Shown: positions 52,601-61,092 of the stretch, one piece after another
Numbering within the stretch: the stretch's first letter is position 1
Layout: every line of letters starts with the position of its first letter
From: Rhipicephalus microplus
Taxonomy: Eukaryota; Arthropoda; Arachnida; Ixodida; Ixodidae
NCBI RefSeq assembly: GCF_043290135.1
Contig: NC_134707.1
Span: forward strand, 81,176,987-81,240,986
Direction of reading: 5' to 3'
DNA length: 64,000 bases
Program-made: the position numbers and the translations under genes
The notes under the pieces: model-generated
Told to the model about the DNA's origin: nothing
The model's input: the letters and a program-made list of their open reading frames with translations, nothing else
Databases searched by the model: none

Positions 52601-55153
52601 GTTAGCACACGGTACTTATACGACAGTTTTCGTGAGCTATGCCGGGGTTGTGAGTTCGTCCCTCACCTATGGAATCACATTTTTATTAGATTTCATATTT
52701 AGTCATGAGGTTAATTGTATACTAAATGCTGACTACAGCCTGACTCGAAAACATTTGTTTACTGGAGGTGTGTGTAGACAACAGTCCTAAAGAAAACACT
52801 CTTACGTGCAACCATGTTCCCCAGTGGCGCAATTGGTTAGCGCACGGTACTTATACGACAGTTCTCGTGAGCTATGCCGGGGTTTTGAGTTCAAGCCTCA
52901 CCTGGGGAATGAAATATTTATTATTTTTCATATTTAGTCATGAGGTTAATTGTATACTCAATGCTGGCGACAGCTTGGCCCGAAAACATTTGTTTACTGG
53001 AGTTGTGTGTAGAGAACAGTCCTAAAGGAAACACTCTTAAGTGCAACCGTGTTCCCCAGTGGCGCAATTGGTTAGCGCACGGTACTTATACGACAGTTCT
53101 CGTGAGCTATGCCGGGGTTGTGAGTTCGAGCCTCCCCTGGGGATTGAAATTTTTATTAGTTTTCATATTTAGTCATGAGGTTAATTGTATACTCAATGCT
53201 GGCGACTGCCTAGCTCGAAAACATTTGTTTACTGGAGTTGTGTGTAGGCAACAGTCCTAAAGAAAAGACTCCTACGTGCGACCGTGTTCCCCAGTGGCGC
53301 AATTGGTTAGCGCACGGTACTTATACGACAGTTCTCGTCAGCTATGCCGGGGTTGTGAGTTCGAGACTCACCTGTGGAATGAAATTTTTATTAGTTTTCA
53401 TATTTAGTCATGAGGTTATTTGTATACTCAATGCTGGCGACTGCCTGGCTCGAAAACATTTGTTTACTGGAGTTGTGTGTAGACAACAGTCCTAAAGAAA
53501 AGACTCCTACGTGCGACCGTGTTCCCCAGTGGCGCAATTAGTTAGCGCACGGTACTTATACGACAGTTCTCGTGAGCTATGCCGGGTTTGTGAGTTTGAG
53601 CCTCACCTGGGGAGTGAAATTTTTATTAGTTTTCATATTGAGCCATGAGGATAATTGTATACTCAATGCTGGCGACTGCCTAGCTCGAAAACTATTGTTT
53701 TCTGGAGTTGTGTGGAGACAACAGTCCTAAAGAAAAGACTCCTACGTGCGACCGTGTTCCCCAGTGGCGCAATCGGTTAGCGCACGGTACTTATACAACA
53801 GTTCTCGTCAGCTATGCCGGGGTTGTGAGTTCGAGACTCACTTGTGGAATGAAATTTTTATTAGGTTTCATATTTAGTCATGAGGTTAATTGTATACTCA
53901 ATGCTGGCGACTGCCTGGCTCGAAAACATTTGTTTACTGGAGTCTTGCGCAGACAACAGTCCTCAAGGAAAGACTCCTATGTGCAACCGTGTTCCCCAGT
54001 GGCGCAATTGGTTAGCGCACCATACTTATACGACAGTTCTCGTGAGCTATGCCGGGGTTGTGAGTTTGAGCCTCACCTGGGGAGTGAAATTTTTATTAGT
54101 TTTCATATTTAGCCATGAGGTTAATTGTATACTCAATGCTGGCGACTGCCTAGCTCGAAAACTATTGTTTACTGGAGTTGTGTGGAGACAACAGTCCTAA
54201 AGAAAAGGCTCCTACGTGCGACCGTGTTCCCCAGTGGTGCAATCGGTTAGCGCACAGTACCTATACAACAGTTCTCGTCAGCTATGCCGGGGTTGTGAGT
54301 TCGAGACTCACCTGGGGAATGAAATTTTTATCAGTTTTCATATTTAGTCATGAGGTTAATTGTATACTCAATGCTGGCGACTGCCTGGCTCGAAAACATT
54401 TGTTTACTGGAGGTGTGTGTAGACAACAGTCCTAAAGGAAACACTCTTACGTGCAACCGTGTTCCCCAGTGGCGCAATTGGTTAGCGCACCATACTTATA
54501 CGACAGTTCTCGTGAGCTATCCCGGGGTTGTGAGTTCGAGCCTCACCTGGGGAATGAAATTTTTATTAGTTTTCATATTTAGTCATAAGGTCAACTGTAT
54601 ACGCAATGCTGGCGACTGCCTGGCTCGAAAACATTTGTTTAATGGAGGTGTGTGTAGACAACAGTCGTAAAGGAACACTCTAACGTGAAACCGTGTTCCC
54701 CAGTGGCGCAATTGGTTAGCGCACGGTACTTATGCGACAGTTCTCGTGAGCTATGCAACGTTGTGAGTTCGAGCCTCACCTGGGGAATGAAAATTTTATT
54801 GGTTTTCATATTTAGTCATGAGGTTAATTGTATACTCAATGCTGGCGACTGCCTGGCTCGAAAACATTTGTTTACTGGAGGTGTGTGTAGAGAACAGTCC
54901 TAAAGGAAACACTCTTACGTGCAACCGTGTTCCCCAGTGGCGCAATTGGTTAGCGCACGGTACTTATGCGACAGTTCTCGTGAGCTATGCCGGGGTTGTG
55001 ATTTCGAGCCTCACCTGGGGAATGAAATTTTTATTAGTTTTCATTATTAGTCATGAGGTTAATTGTATACTCAATGCTGGCGACTGCCTGGCTCGAAAAC
55101 ATTTGTTTACTGGAGGTGTGTGTAGACAACAGTCCTAAAGGAAACACTCTTAC
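46661..55153 (+). repeat. Large segmental repeat, copy C
   Basis: Most of it matches 32.6-41.1 kb at an offset of 14,089-14,090 bp. It lacks the 470-bp duplication of copy B and instead has two extra monomers near 50.6-51.0 kb, so the later offset is unchanged. A one-base deletion near 54.67 kb (AAAGGAACACTC) changes the offset to 14,088. Confidence 0.8.
46711..46802 (+). tRNA. tRNA-like copy with anticodon CAT (7 of 7)
   Basis: CAT is at 46745-46747, twelve monomers (2,817 bp) after the sixth copy. It is the last CAT unit in the window. Confidence 0.7.
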
Positions 55154-55639
55154 GTGAAACCGTGTTCGCAGTGGCGCAATTGGTTAGCGCACGGTACTTA
55201 TACGACAGTTCTCGTGAGCTATGCCGGGGTTGTGAGTTCGAGCCTCACCTGGGAAATGAAATTTTTATTAGTTTTCATTATTAGTCATGAGGTTAATTGT
55301 ATACTCAATGCTGGCGACTGCCTGGCTCGAAACATTTGCTTACTGGAGGTGTGTGTAGACAACAGTCCTAAAGGAAACACTTTTACGTGCAACCGTGTTC
55401 CCCAGTGGCGCAGTTGGTTAGCGCACGGTACTTATACGACAGTTCTAGTGAGCTATGCCGGGGTTGTGAGTTCGAGCCTCACCTGGGGAATGAAATTTTT
55501 ATTAGTTTTCATTATTAGTCATGGGGTTAATTGTATACTCAATGCTGGCGACTACCTGGCTCGATACATTTGTTTACTGGAGGTGTGTGTAGACAACAGT
55601 CCTAAAGGTAACACTATTACGTGCAACCGTGTTCCCCAG

Positions 55640-55651
55640 TGGCGCAATTGG
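55640..55651 (+). promoter_or_regulatory. RNA polymerase III A box (reference copy)
   Basis: TGGCGCAATTGG covers tRNA positions 8-19 and fits the A-box consensus TRGYNNANNNGG. The same bases occur in most units; the ATTAGTTAG subfamily breaks the last GG. Confidence 0.8.
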
Positions 55652-55670
55652 TTAGCGCACGGTACTTATA

Positions 55671-55688
55671 CGACAGTTCTCGTGAGCT
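55671..55688 (+). other. 18-nt tRNA intron (reference copy)
   Basis: The intron runs CGACAGTTCTCGTGAGCT between A37 and A38. With A37, the bases ACGA can pair with TCGT inside the intron, giving a small hairpin next to the splice site. The length is the same in nearly all units. Common variants are CAACAG..., TTCTCGTCAGCT and TTCTTGTGAGCT. Confidence 0.8.
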
Positions 55689-55703
55689 ATGCCGGGGTTG
55701 TGA

Positions 55704-55712
55704 GTTCGAGCC
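55704..55712 (+). promoter_or_regulatory. RNA polymerase III B box (reference copy)
   Basis: GTTCGAGCC matches the TFIIIC-binding B box (GWTCRANNC). The A-to-B separation includes the 18-nt intron and stays within the usual range. Subfamilies with TTTGAGCC lose the conserved C. Confidence 0.8.
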
Positions 55713-55729
55713 TCACCTGGGGAATGAAA

Positions 55730-55734
55730 TTTTT
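55730..55734 (+). terminator. Pol III T5 terminator (reference copy)
   Basis: TTTTT lies five bases after A73. Most units keep it. It is TTTT in the TTT-anticodon subfamily and broken to ATATTTATT in the CAT-anticodon group and its TAT-bearing siblings. Confidence 0.75.
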
Positions 55735-58700
55735 ATTAGTTTTCATTATTAGTCATGAGGTTAATTGTATACTTAATGCTGGCGACTGCCTGGCTCGAAA
55801 ACATTTGTTTACTGGAGGTGTGTGCAGACAACAGTCCTAAACGAAACACTCTTACGTGCAACCGTGTTCCCCAGTGGCGCAATTGGTTAGCGCACGGTAC
55901 GTATACGACAGTTCTCGTGAGCTATGCCGGGGTTGTGAGTTCGAGCCTCACCTGGGGAATGAAGTTTTTATTAGTTTTCATATTTTTACATGAGGTTAAT
56001 TGTATACTTAATGCTGGCGACTGCCTAGCTCGAAAACATTTGTTTACTGGAGTTGTGTGTAGACAACAGTCCTAAAGAAAAGACTCCTACGTGCGACCGT
56101 GTTCCCCAGTGGCGCAATTGGTTAGCGCACGGTACTTATACGACAGTTCTCGTCAGCTATGCCGAGGTTGTGAGTTCGAGACTCGCCTGTGGAATGAAAT
56201 TTTTATTAGTTTTCATATTTAGTCATGAGGTTAATTGTATACTCAATGCTGGCGACTGCCTGGCTCGAAAAAATTTGTTTACTGGAGTTTTGCGCAGACA
56301 ACAGTCCTAAAGGAAAGACTCCTACGTGCGACCGTGTTCCGCAGTGGCGCAATTGGTTAGCGCACGGTACTTACACGACAGTTCTTGTGAGCTATGCCAG
56401 GGTTGTGAGTTTGAGCCTCGCCTGGGGAGTGAAATTTTTATTAGTTTTCATATTTAGCCATGAGGTAATTGTATACTCAATGCTGGCAACTGCCTAGCCT
56501 GAAAACATTTGTTTACTGGAGTTGTGTGTAGACAACAGTCCTAAAGGAAACACTTTTACAAGCAACCGTGTTCCCCAGTGGCGCAATTGGTTAGCGCACG
56601 GTACGTATACGACAGTTCTCGTGAGCTATGCCGGGGTTGTGAGTTCGAGCCTCACCTGGGGAATGAAGTTTTTATTAGTTTTCATAATTTTACATGAGGT
56701 AATTGTATACTCAATGCTGGCGACTGCCTGGCTCGAAAACATTTGTTTACTAGAGTTGTGTGGAGACAACAGTCCTAAAGGAAACACTCTTACGTGCAAC
56801 CGTGTTCTCCAGTGGCGCAATTGGTTAGCGCACGGTACTTATACGACAGTTCTCGTTAGCTATCCCGGGGTTGTGAGTTCGTAGCCCCACCTGGGGAATA
56901 ACATTTTTATTAGTTTTCATAATTTTACATGAGGTAATTGTATACTCAATGCTGGCGACTGCCTGGCTCGAAAACATTTGTTTACTAGAATTGTGTGGAG
57001 ACAACAGTCCTAAAGGAAACACTCTTACGTGCAACCGTGTTCTCCAGTGGCGCAATTGGTTTGCGCACGGTACTTATACGACAGTTCTCGTGAGCTATCC
57101 CGGGGTTGTGAGTTCGTCGCCCCACCTGGGGAATAACATTTTTATTGGTTTTCATATTTAGTCATGAGGTTAATTGTATACTGAATACTGGCGACTGCCT
57201 GGCTCGAAAACATTTGTTTACTGGAGGAGTGTGTAGACAACAGTTGTAAAGGAAACACCCTTACGTGCAACCGTGTTCCCCAGTGGCGCCATTAGTTAGC
57301 GCACGGTACTTATACGACAGTTCTCGTGAGCTATGCCGGGGTTGTGAGTTCGAGCCTCACCTGGGGAATAAAATTTTTATTAGTTTTCATATTTAGTCAT
57401 GAGGTTAATTGTATACTCAATGCTGGCGACTGCCTGGCTCGAAAACATTTGTTTACTGGAGGTGTGTGTAGACAACAGTCCTAAAGGAAACACTCTTACG
57501 TGCAACCATGTTCCACAGTGGTGCAAGTGGTTAGCGCACGGTACTTATACGACAGTTCTCGTGAGCTATGCCGGGGTTGTGAGTTCAAGCCTCACCTGGG
57601 GATTGAAATTTTTATTAGTTTTCATATTTAGTCATGAGGTTAATTGTATACTCAATGCTGGCGACTGCCTGGCTCGAAAACATTTGCTTACTGGAGGTGT
57701 GTGTAGACAACAGTCCTAAAGGAAACACTTTTACGTGCAACCGTGTTCCCCAGTGGCGCAATTGGTTAGCGCACGGTACGTATACGACAGTTCTCGTGAG
57801 CTATGCCGGGGTTGTGAGTTCGAGCCTCACCTGGGGAATGAAATTTTTATCAGTTTTCATATTTAGTCATGAGGTTAATTGTATACTCAATGCTGGCGAC
57901 TGCCTGGCTCGAAAACATTTGTTTACTGGAGGTGTGTGTAGACAACAGTCCTAAAGGAAACACTCTTACGTGCAAACGTGTTCCCCAGTGGCGCCATTGG
58001 TTAGCGCACGGTACTTATACGACAGTTCTCGTCAGCTATGCCGAGGTTGTGAGTTCGAGACTCGCCTGTGGAATGAAATTTTTATTAGTTTTCATATTTA
58101 GTCATGAGGTTAATTGTATACTCAATGCTGGCGACTGCCTGGCTCGAAAAAATTTGTTTACTGGAGTTTTGCGCAGACAACAGTCCTAAAGGAAAGACTC
58201 TTACGTGCGACCGTGTTCCGCAGCGGCGCAATTGGTTAGCGCACGGTACTTACACGACAGTTCTTGTGAGCTATGCCGAGGTTGTGAGTTCGAGACTCGC
58301 CTGTGGAATGAAATTTTTATTAGTTTTCATATTTAGTCATGAGGTTAATTGTATACTCAATGCTGGCGACTGCCTGGCTCGAAAAAATTTGTTTACTGGA
58401 GTTTTGCGCAGACAACAGTCCTAAAGGAAAGACTCCTTCGTGCGACCGTGTTCCGTAGTGGCGCAATTGGTTAGCGCACGGTACTTACACGACGGTTCTT
58501 GTGAGCTATGCCGGGGTTGTGAGTTTGAGCCTCGCCTGGGGAGTGAAACTTTTATTAGTTTTCATATTTAGCCATGAGGTAATTGTATACTCAATGCTGG
58601 CAACTGCCTAGCCTGAAAACATTTGTTTACTGGAGTTGTGTGTAGACAACAGTCCTAAAGGAAACACTTTTACAAGCAACCGTGTTCCCCAGTGGCGCAA

Positions 58701-60095
58701 TTGGTTAGCGCACGGTACTTATATGACAGTTCTCGTGAGCTATGCCGGGGTTGTGAGTTCGAGCCTCACCTGGGGAATGAAGTTTTTATCAGTTTTCATA
58801 TTTTTACATGAGGTTAATTGTATACTCATTGCTGGCGACTGCCTGGCTCGAAAACATTTGTTTACCGGAGGTGTGTGTAGACAACAGTCCTAAAGGAAAC
58901 ACTCTTACGTGCAACCGCGTTCTCCAGTGGCGCAATTGGTTTGTGCACGGTACTTATACGACAGTTTTCGTGAGCTATGCCGGGGTTGTGAGTTCGTCCC
59001 TCACCTATGGAATCAAATTTTTATTAGATTTCATATTTAGTCATGAGGTTAATTGTATACTAAATGCTGACTACAGCCTGACTCGAAAACATTTGTTTAC
59101 TGGAGGTGTGTGTAGACAACAGTCCTAAAGGAAACACTCTTACGTGCAACCATGTTCCCCAGTGGCGCAATTGGTTAGCGCACGGTACTTATACGACAGT
59201 TCTCGTGAGCTATGCCGGGGTTTTGAGTTCAAGCCTCACCTGGGGAATGAAATATTTATTAGTTTTCATATTTAGTCATGAGGTTAATTGTATACTCAAT
59301 GCTGGCGACAGCTTGGCCCGAAAACATTTGTTTACTGGAGTTGTGTGTAGAGAACAGTCCTAAAGGAAACACTCTTAAGTGCAACCGTGTTCCCCAGTGG
59401 CGCAATTGGTTAGCGCACGGTACTTATACGACAGTTCTCGTGAGCTATGCCGGGGTTGTGAGTTCGAGCCTCCCCTGGGGATTGAAATTTTTATTAGTTT
59501 TCATATTTAGTCATGAGGTTAATTGTATACTCAATGCTGGCGACTGCCTAGCTCGAAAACATTTGTTTACTGGAGTTGTGTGTAGGCAACAGTCCTAAAG
59601 AAAAGACTCCTACGTGCGAGCGTGTTCCCCAGTGGCGCAATTGGTTAGCGCACGGTACTTATACGACAGTTCTCGTCAGCTATGCCGGGGTTGTGAGTTC
59701 GAGACTCACCTGTGGAATGAAATTTTAATTAGTTTTCATATTTAGTCATGAGGTTATTTGTATACTCAATGCTGGCGACTGCCTGGCTCGAAAACATTTG
59801 TTTACTGGAGTTGTGTGTAGACAACAGTCCTAAAGAAAAGACTCCTACGTGCGACCGTGTTCCCCAGTGGCGCAATTAGTTAGCGCACGGTACTTATACG
59901 ACAGTTCTCGTGAGCTATGCCGGGTTTGTGAGTTTGAGCCTCACCTGGGGAGTGAAATTTTTATTAGTTTTCATATTGAGCCATGAGGATAATTGTATAC
60001 TCAATGCTGGCGACTGCCTAGCTCGAAAACTATTGTTTTCTGGAGTTGTGTGGAGACAACAGTCCTAAAGAAAAGACTCCTACGTGCGACCGTGT

Positions 60096-60187
60096 TCCCC
60101 AGTGGCGCAATCGGTTAGCGCACGGTACTTATACAACAGTTCTCGTCAGCTATGCCGGGGTTGTGAGTTCGAGACTCACTTGTGGAA
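60096..60187 (+). tRNA. Last tRNA-Ile(UAU)-like copy before the LTR element
   Basis: Anticodon TAT is at 60130-60132. The acceptor TCCCCAG faces TTGTGGA, with a G7-U66 wobble and a C4/U69 mismatch. The spacer that follows is cut 48 bp after the tRNA by the retrotransposon, inside the GTATAC motif. Confidence 0.7.
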
Positions 60188-60267
60188 TGAAATTTTTATT
60201 AGGTTTCATATTTAGTCATGAGGTTAATTGTATACTGTGGGAATTGAGGCTGGCCCGCTGCCTTTAC

Positions 60268-60325
60268 GCGGGCTTTCCCGCCTTTCTGCCGGACGAGGCA
60301 GCGGGCTTTCCCGCCTTTTCTGCCG
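60268..60325 (+). repeat. Two direct repeats in the LTR, 33-bp period
   Basis: GCGGGCTTTCCCGCC followed by TTTCTGCCG (60268-60291) recurs at 60301-60325 with one extra T. The arms GCGGG and CCCGC within each copy can form a small hairpin. They lie in the probable U3 region, where such repeats often act as enhancers; that role is inference. Confidence 0.75.
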
Positions 60326-60879
60326 TTCTCATGTCCCGACATGTCTGCCCTCCTTCGCTGTCTGCCGTGGTTGGAGAGCGGAGTGACGTTTAACTCCCTC
60401 ACCCGGTAGCGGATGTTGGCGGTGGCGCCGCGCGCGGGGACTCCCAAGAGAGGTTTTCGCGCGCTGCGTCGGGAGCGGTCAGATACTCTCCGGGACAGCA
60501 AACGGTGAGCCACGCTATCTTTTCGTCCGTCGACTCCCGTCAGTCGGGGGCTCGTCGGACTTCGCTGACGGCGCCTCGCGCCCAAGGCGAACGCTCACCC
60601 GCTGTTTGCCCCGCTGCGTACGCACGGCCGAAGGGCGGTACGGTGTCCTAGTGCGTGGCCTCGCTACGCCGACCCGTCTCCCTTCGAAGCCAACGCGAGC
60701 GCCTTTGCCCTCGCTCGAGCAACCGGGCCTTTGCTCCGGTGTCTCCGTGGATCGGCTTTACCGCGGAGACGTGCTCGTGGCACCCCTGTGTAGTACTTTG
60801 TGCCCGTGGCGTGGATAAGCCTACTTGCTTTCCGCCGCGCCTTTTTTGCAACGGGCTGTACTGCGTTTGGTGTTGCCAC

Positions 60880-60885
60880 AATAAA
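60880..60885 (+). promoter_or_regulatory. Polyadenylation signal AATAAA in the LTR
   Basis: This is the only AATAAA I found in the LTR, about 120 bp before its 3' end, followed by a GT-containing stretch (GTGTTGCG). Its position would place the R/U5 border shortly after it. Confidence 0.65.
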
Positions 60886-61007
60886 GTGTTGCGACTTGAG
60901 CAGTATCGTGTTTCCCGCCACGGCGACGGTTAACGCGTGCCCTGCGGCTCGCTGAGACCGGACCCACGCTGGTGGCCGTACTCCTTCGGGATACGTGTAC
61001 ACCACAC

Positions 61008-61019
61008 TGGCGCCCAACG
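61008..61019 (+). other. Primer-binding site, complementary to tRNA-Lys 3' end
   Basis: TGGCGCCCAACG starts one base after the LTR. It is the complement of CCA plus the last nine bases of animal tRNA-Lys (…CGTTGGGCG-CCA). The match breaks at the next base, where C replaces T, so it is 12 nt long, which is enough for known elements of this group. Confidence 0.8.
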
Positions 61020-61023
61020 CGGT

Positions 61024-61045
61024 ATCAAAAGCTCTAGCTTTTGAT
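61024..61045 (+). other. Perfect inverted repeat just after the primer-binding site
   Basis: ATCAAAAGCT (61024-61033) and AGCTTTTGAT (61036-61045) are exact reverse complements with two bases between them. As RNA this gives a stem of about nine pairs with loop TCTA. It sits in the untranslated leader, where packaging or dimer signals are found; the function is inferred. Confidence 0.7.
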
Positions 61046-61092
61046 TGCTCTTAGCGAGTCAGTTCGCCTGCGCGATTCGGGCTCGTCGCAAC

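Larger units (their letters stand above)
55633..55724 (+). tRNA. Consensus tRNA-Ile(UAU) with intron (reference copy for this window)
   Basis: The acceptor TCCCCAG (55633-55639) pairs with CTGGGGA (55717-55723) and A73 is 55724. The D arm is GCGC/GCGC around AATTGGTTA. The anticodon stem is CGGTA/TGCCG, C32 U33 are present, the anticodon TAT is 55667-55669 and A37 is 55670. The 18-nt intron is 55671-55688. The T arm is GTGAG TTCGAGC CTCAC. The exon length is 74 nt, normal for a tRNA, and no CCA is encoded, as usual in eukaryotes. Intron position 37/38 is the canonical site for eukaryotic nuclear tRNA introns. U1-A72 replaces the G1-C72 usual in tRNA-Ile(UAU), which leaves real function uncertain. 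Confidence 0.87.
1..60235 (+). repeat. Satellite array of ~235-bp monomers, each carrying a tRNA-Ile(UAU)-like gene
   Basis: The whole region is head-to-tail copies of one monomer of about 235 bp (234-236 by small indels), all in the same orientation. tRNA 5' ends fall at 219, 454, 689, 924, 1159, 1394, 1629 and so on to 60096, which gives about 256 complete copies plus a partial one at 1-75. Each monomer has a 92-nt tRNA-like part (7-bp acceptor stem, D arm, intron-split anticodon arm, T arm) and about 143 bp of spacer. The spacer holds a T-run after the tRNA, a TCATGA palindrome, a GTATAC palindrome and a conserved stretch ending in ACGTGCAACCGTG just before the next tRNA. No unrelated sequence interrupts it. 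The array starts left of the window, and its right side is broken by an LTR element. Its nature is seen directly; whether any copy makes functional tRNA is not known. Confidence 0.97.
55154..60235 (+). repeat. Right-hand array segment, truncated by the retrotransposon
   Basis: Units from 55.4 to 57.8 kb resemble the left segment (2.4-5.8 kb). Units from 57.9 to 60.2 kb return to the copy A/B type (compare 28.0-28.8 kb and 29.8-30.9 kb). The last monomer stops at 60235 in TATAC. Confidence 0.8.
60236..61006 (+). repeat. 5' long terminal repeat (771 bp)
   Basis: The left edge is set by the break from the satellite monomer (TATAC|TGTGGG). The right edge is set by CCACA one base before the primer-binding site. 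TGTGG (60236-60240) and CCACA (61002-61006) form a perfect 5-bp terminal inverted repeat with the usual TG...CA ends. It contains a pair of 33-bp-spaced direct repeats and one AATAAA. I see no clear TATA box. Confidence 0.88.

Noticed and set aside
55154..55840. A 228-aa open frame crossing three monomers
   Set aside because: One-base deletions (CTCGAAACATTTG and CTCGATACATTTG) make monomers of 234 bp, which keeps frame across units by chance. It still translates tRNA sequence.
1..60235. CRISPR-like array
   Set aside because: The repeat units are about 235 bp, contiguous and contain tRNAs; there are no short repeats with unique spacers and no cas genes.
1..60235. tRNA-derived SINE family
   Set aside because: Units are strictly tandem, keep the tRNA intron, and lack A-rich tails and target duplications.
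106..60393. Some two hundred plus-strand open frames of 61-134 aa across the array, with translations such as PQWRNWLAHGTYTTVLV
   Set aside because: They recur only because the monomer has few stops. They read straight through the tRNA, overlap their neighbours in different frames (235 is not a multiple of three), and show no independent conservation. The last one runs into the LTR.
61045..61092. Starting Gag at the upstream TTG
   Set aside because: The codon is TTG inside the leader palindrome. The ATG at 61093 has a good eukaryotic start context.
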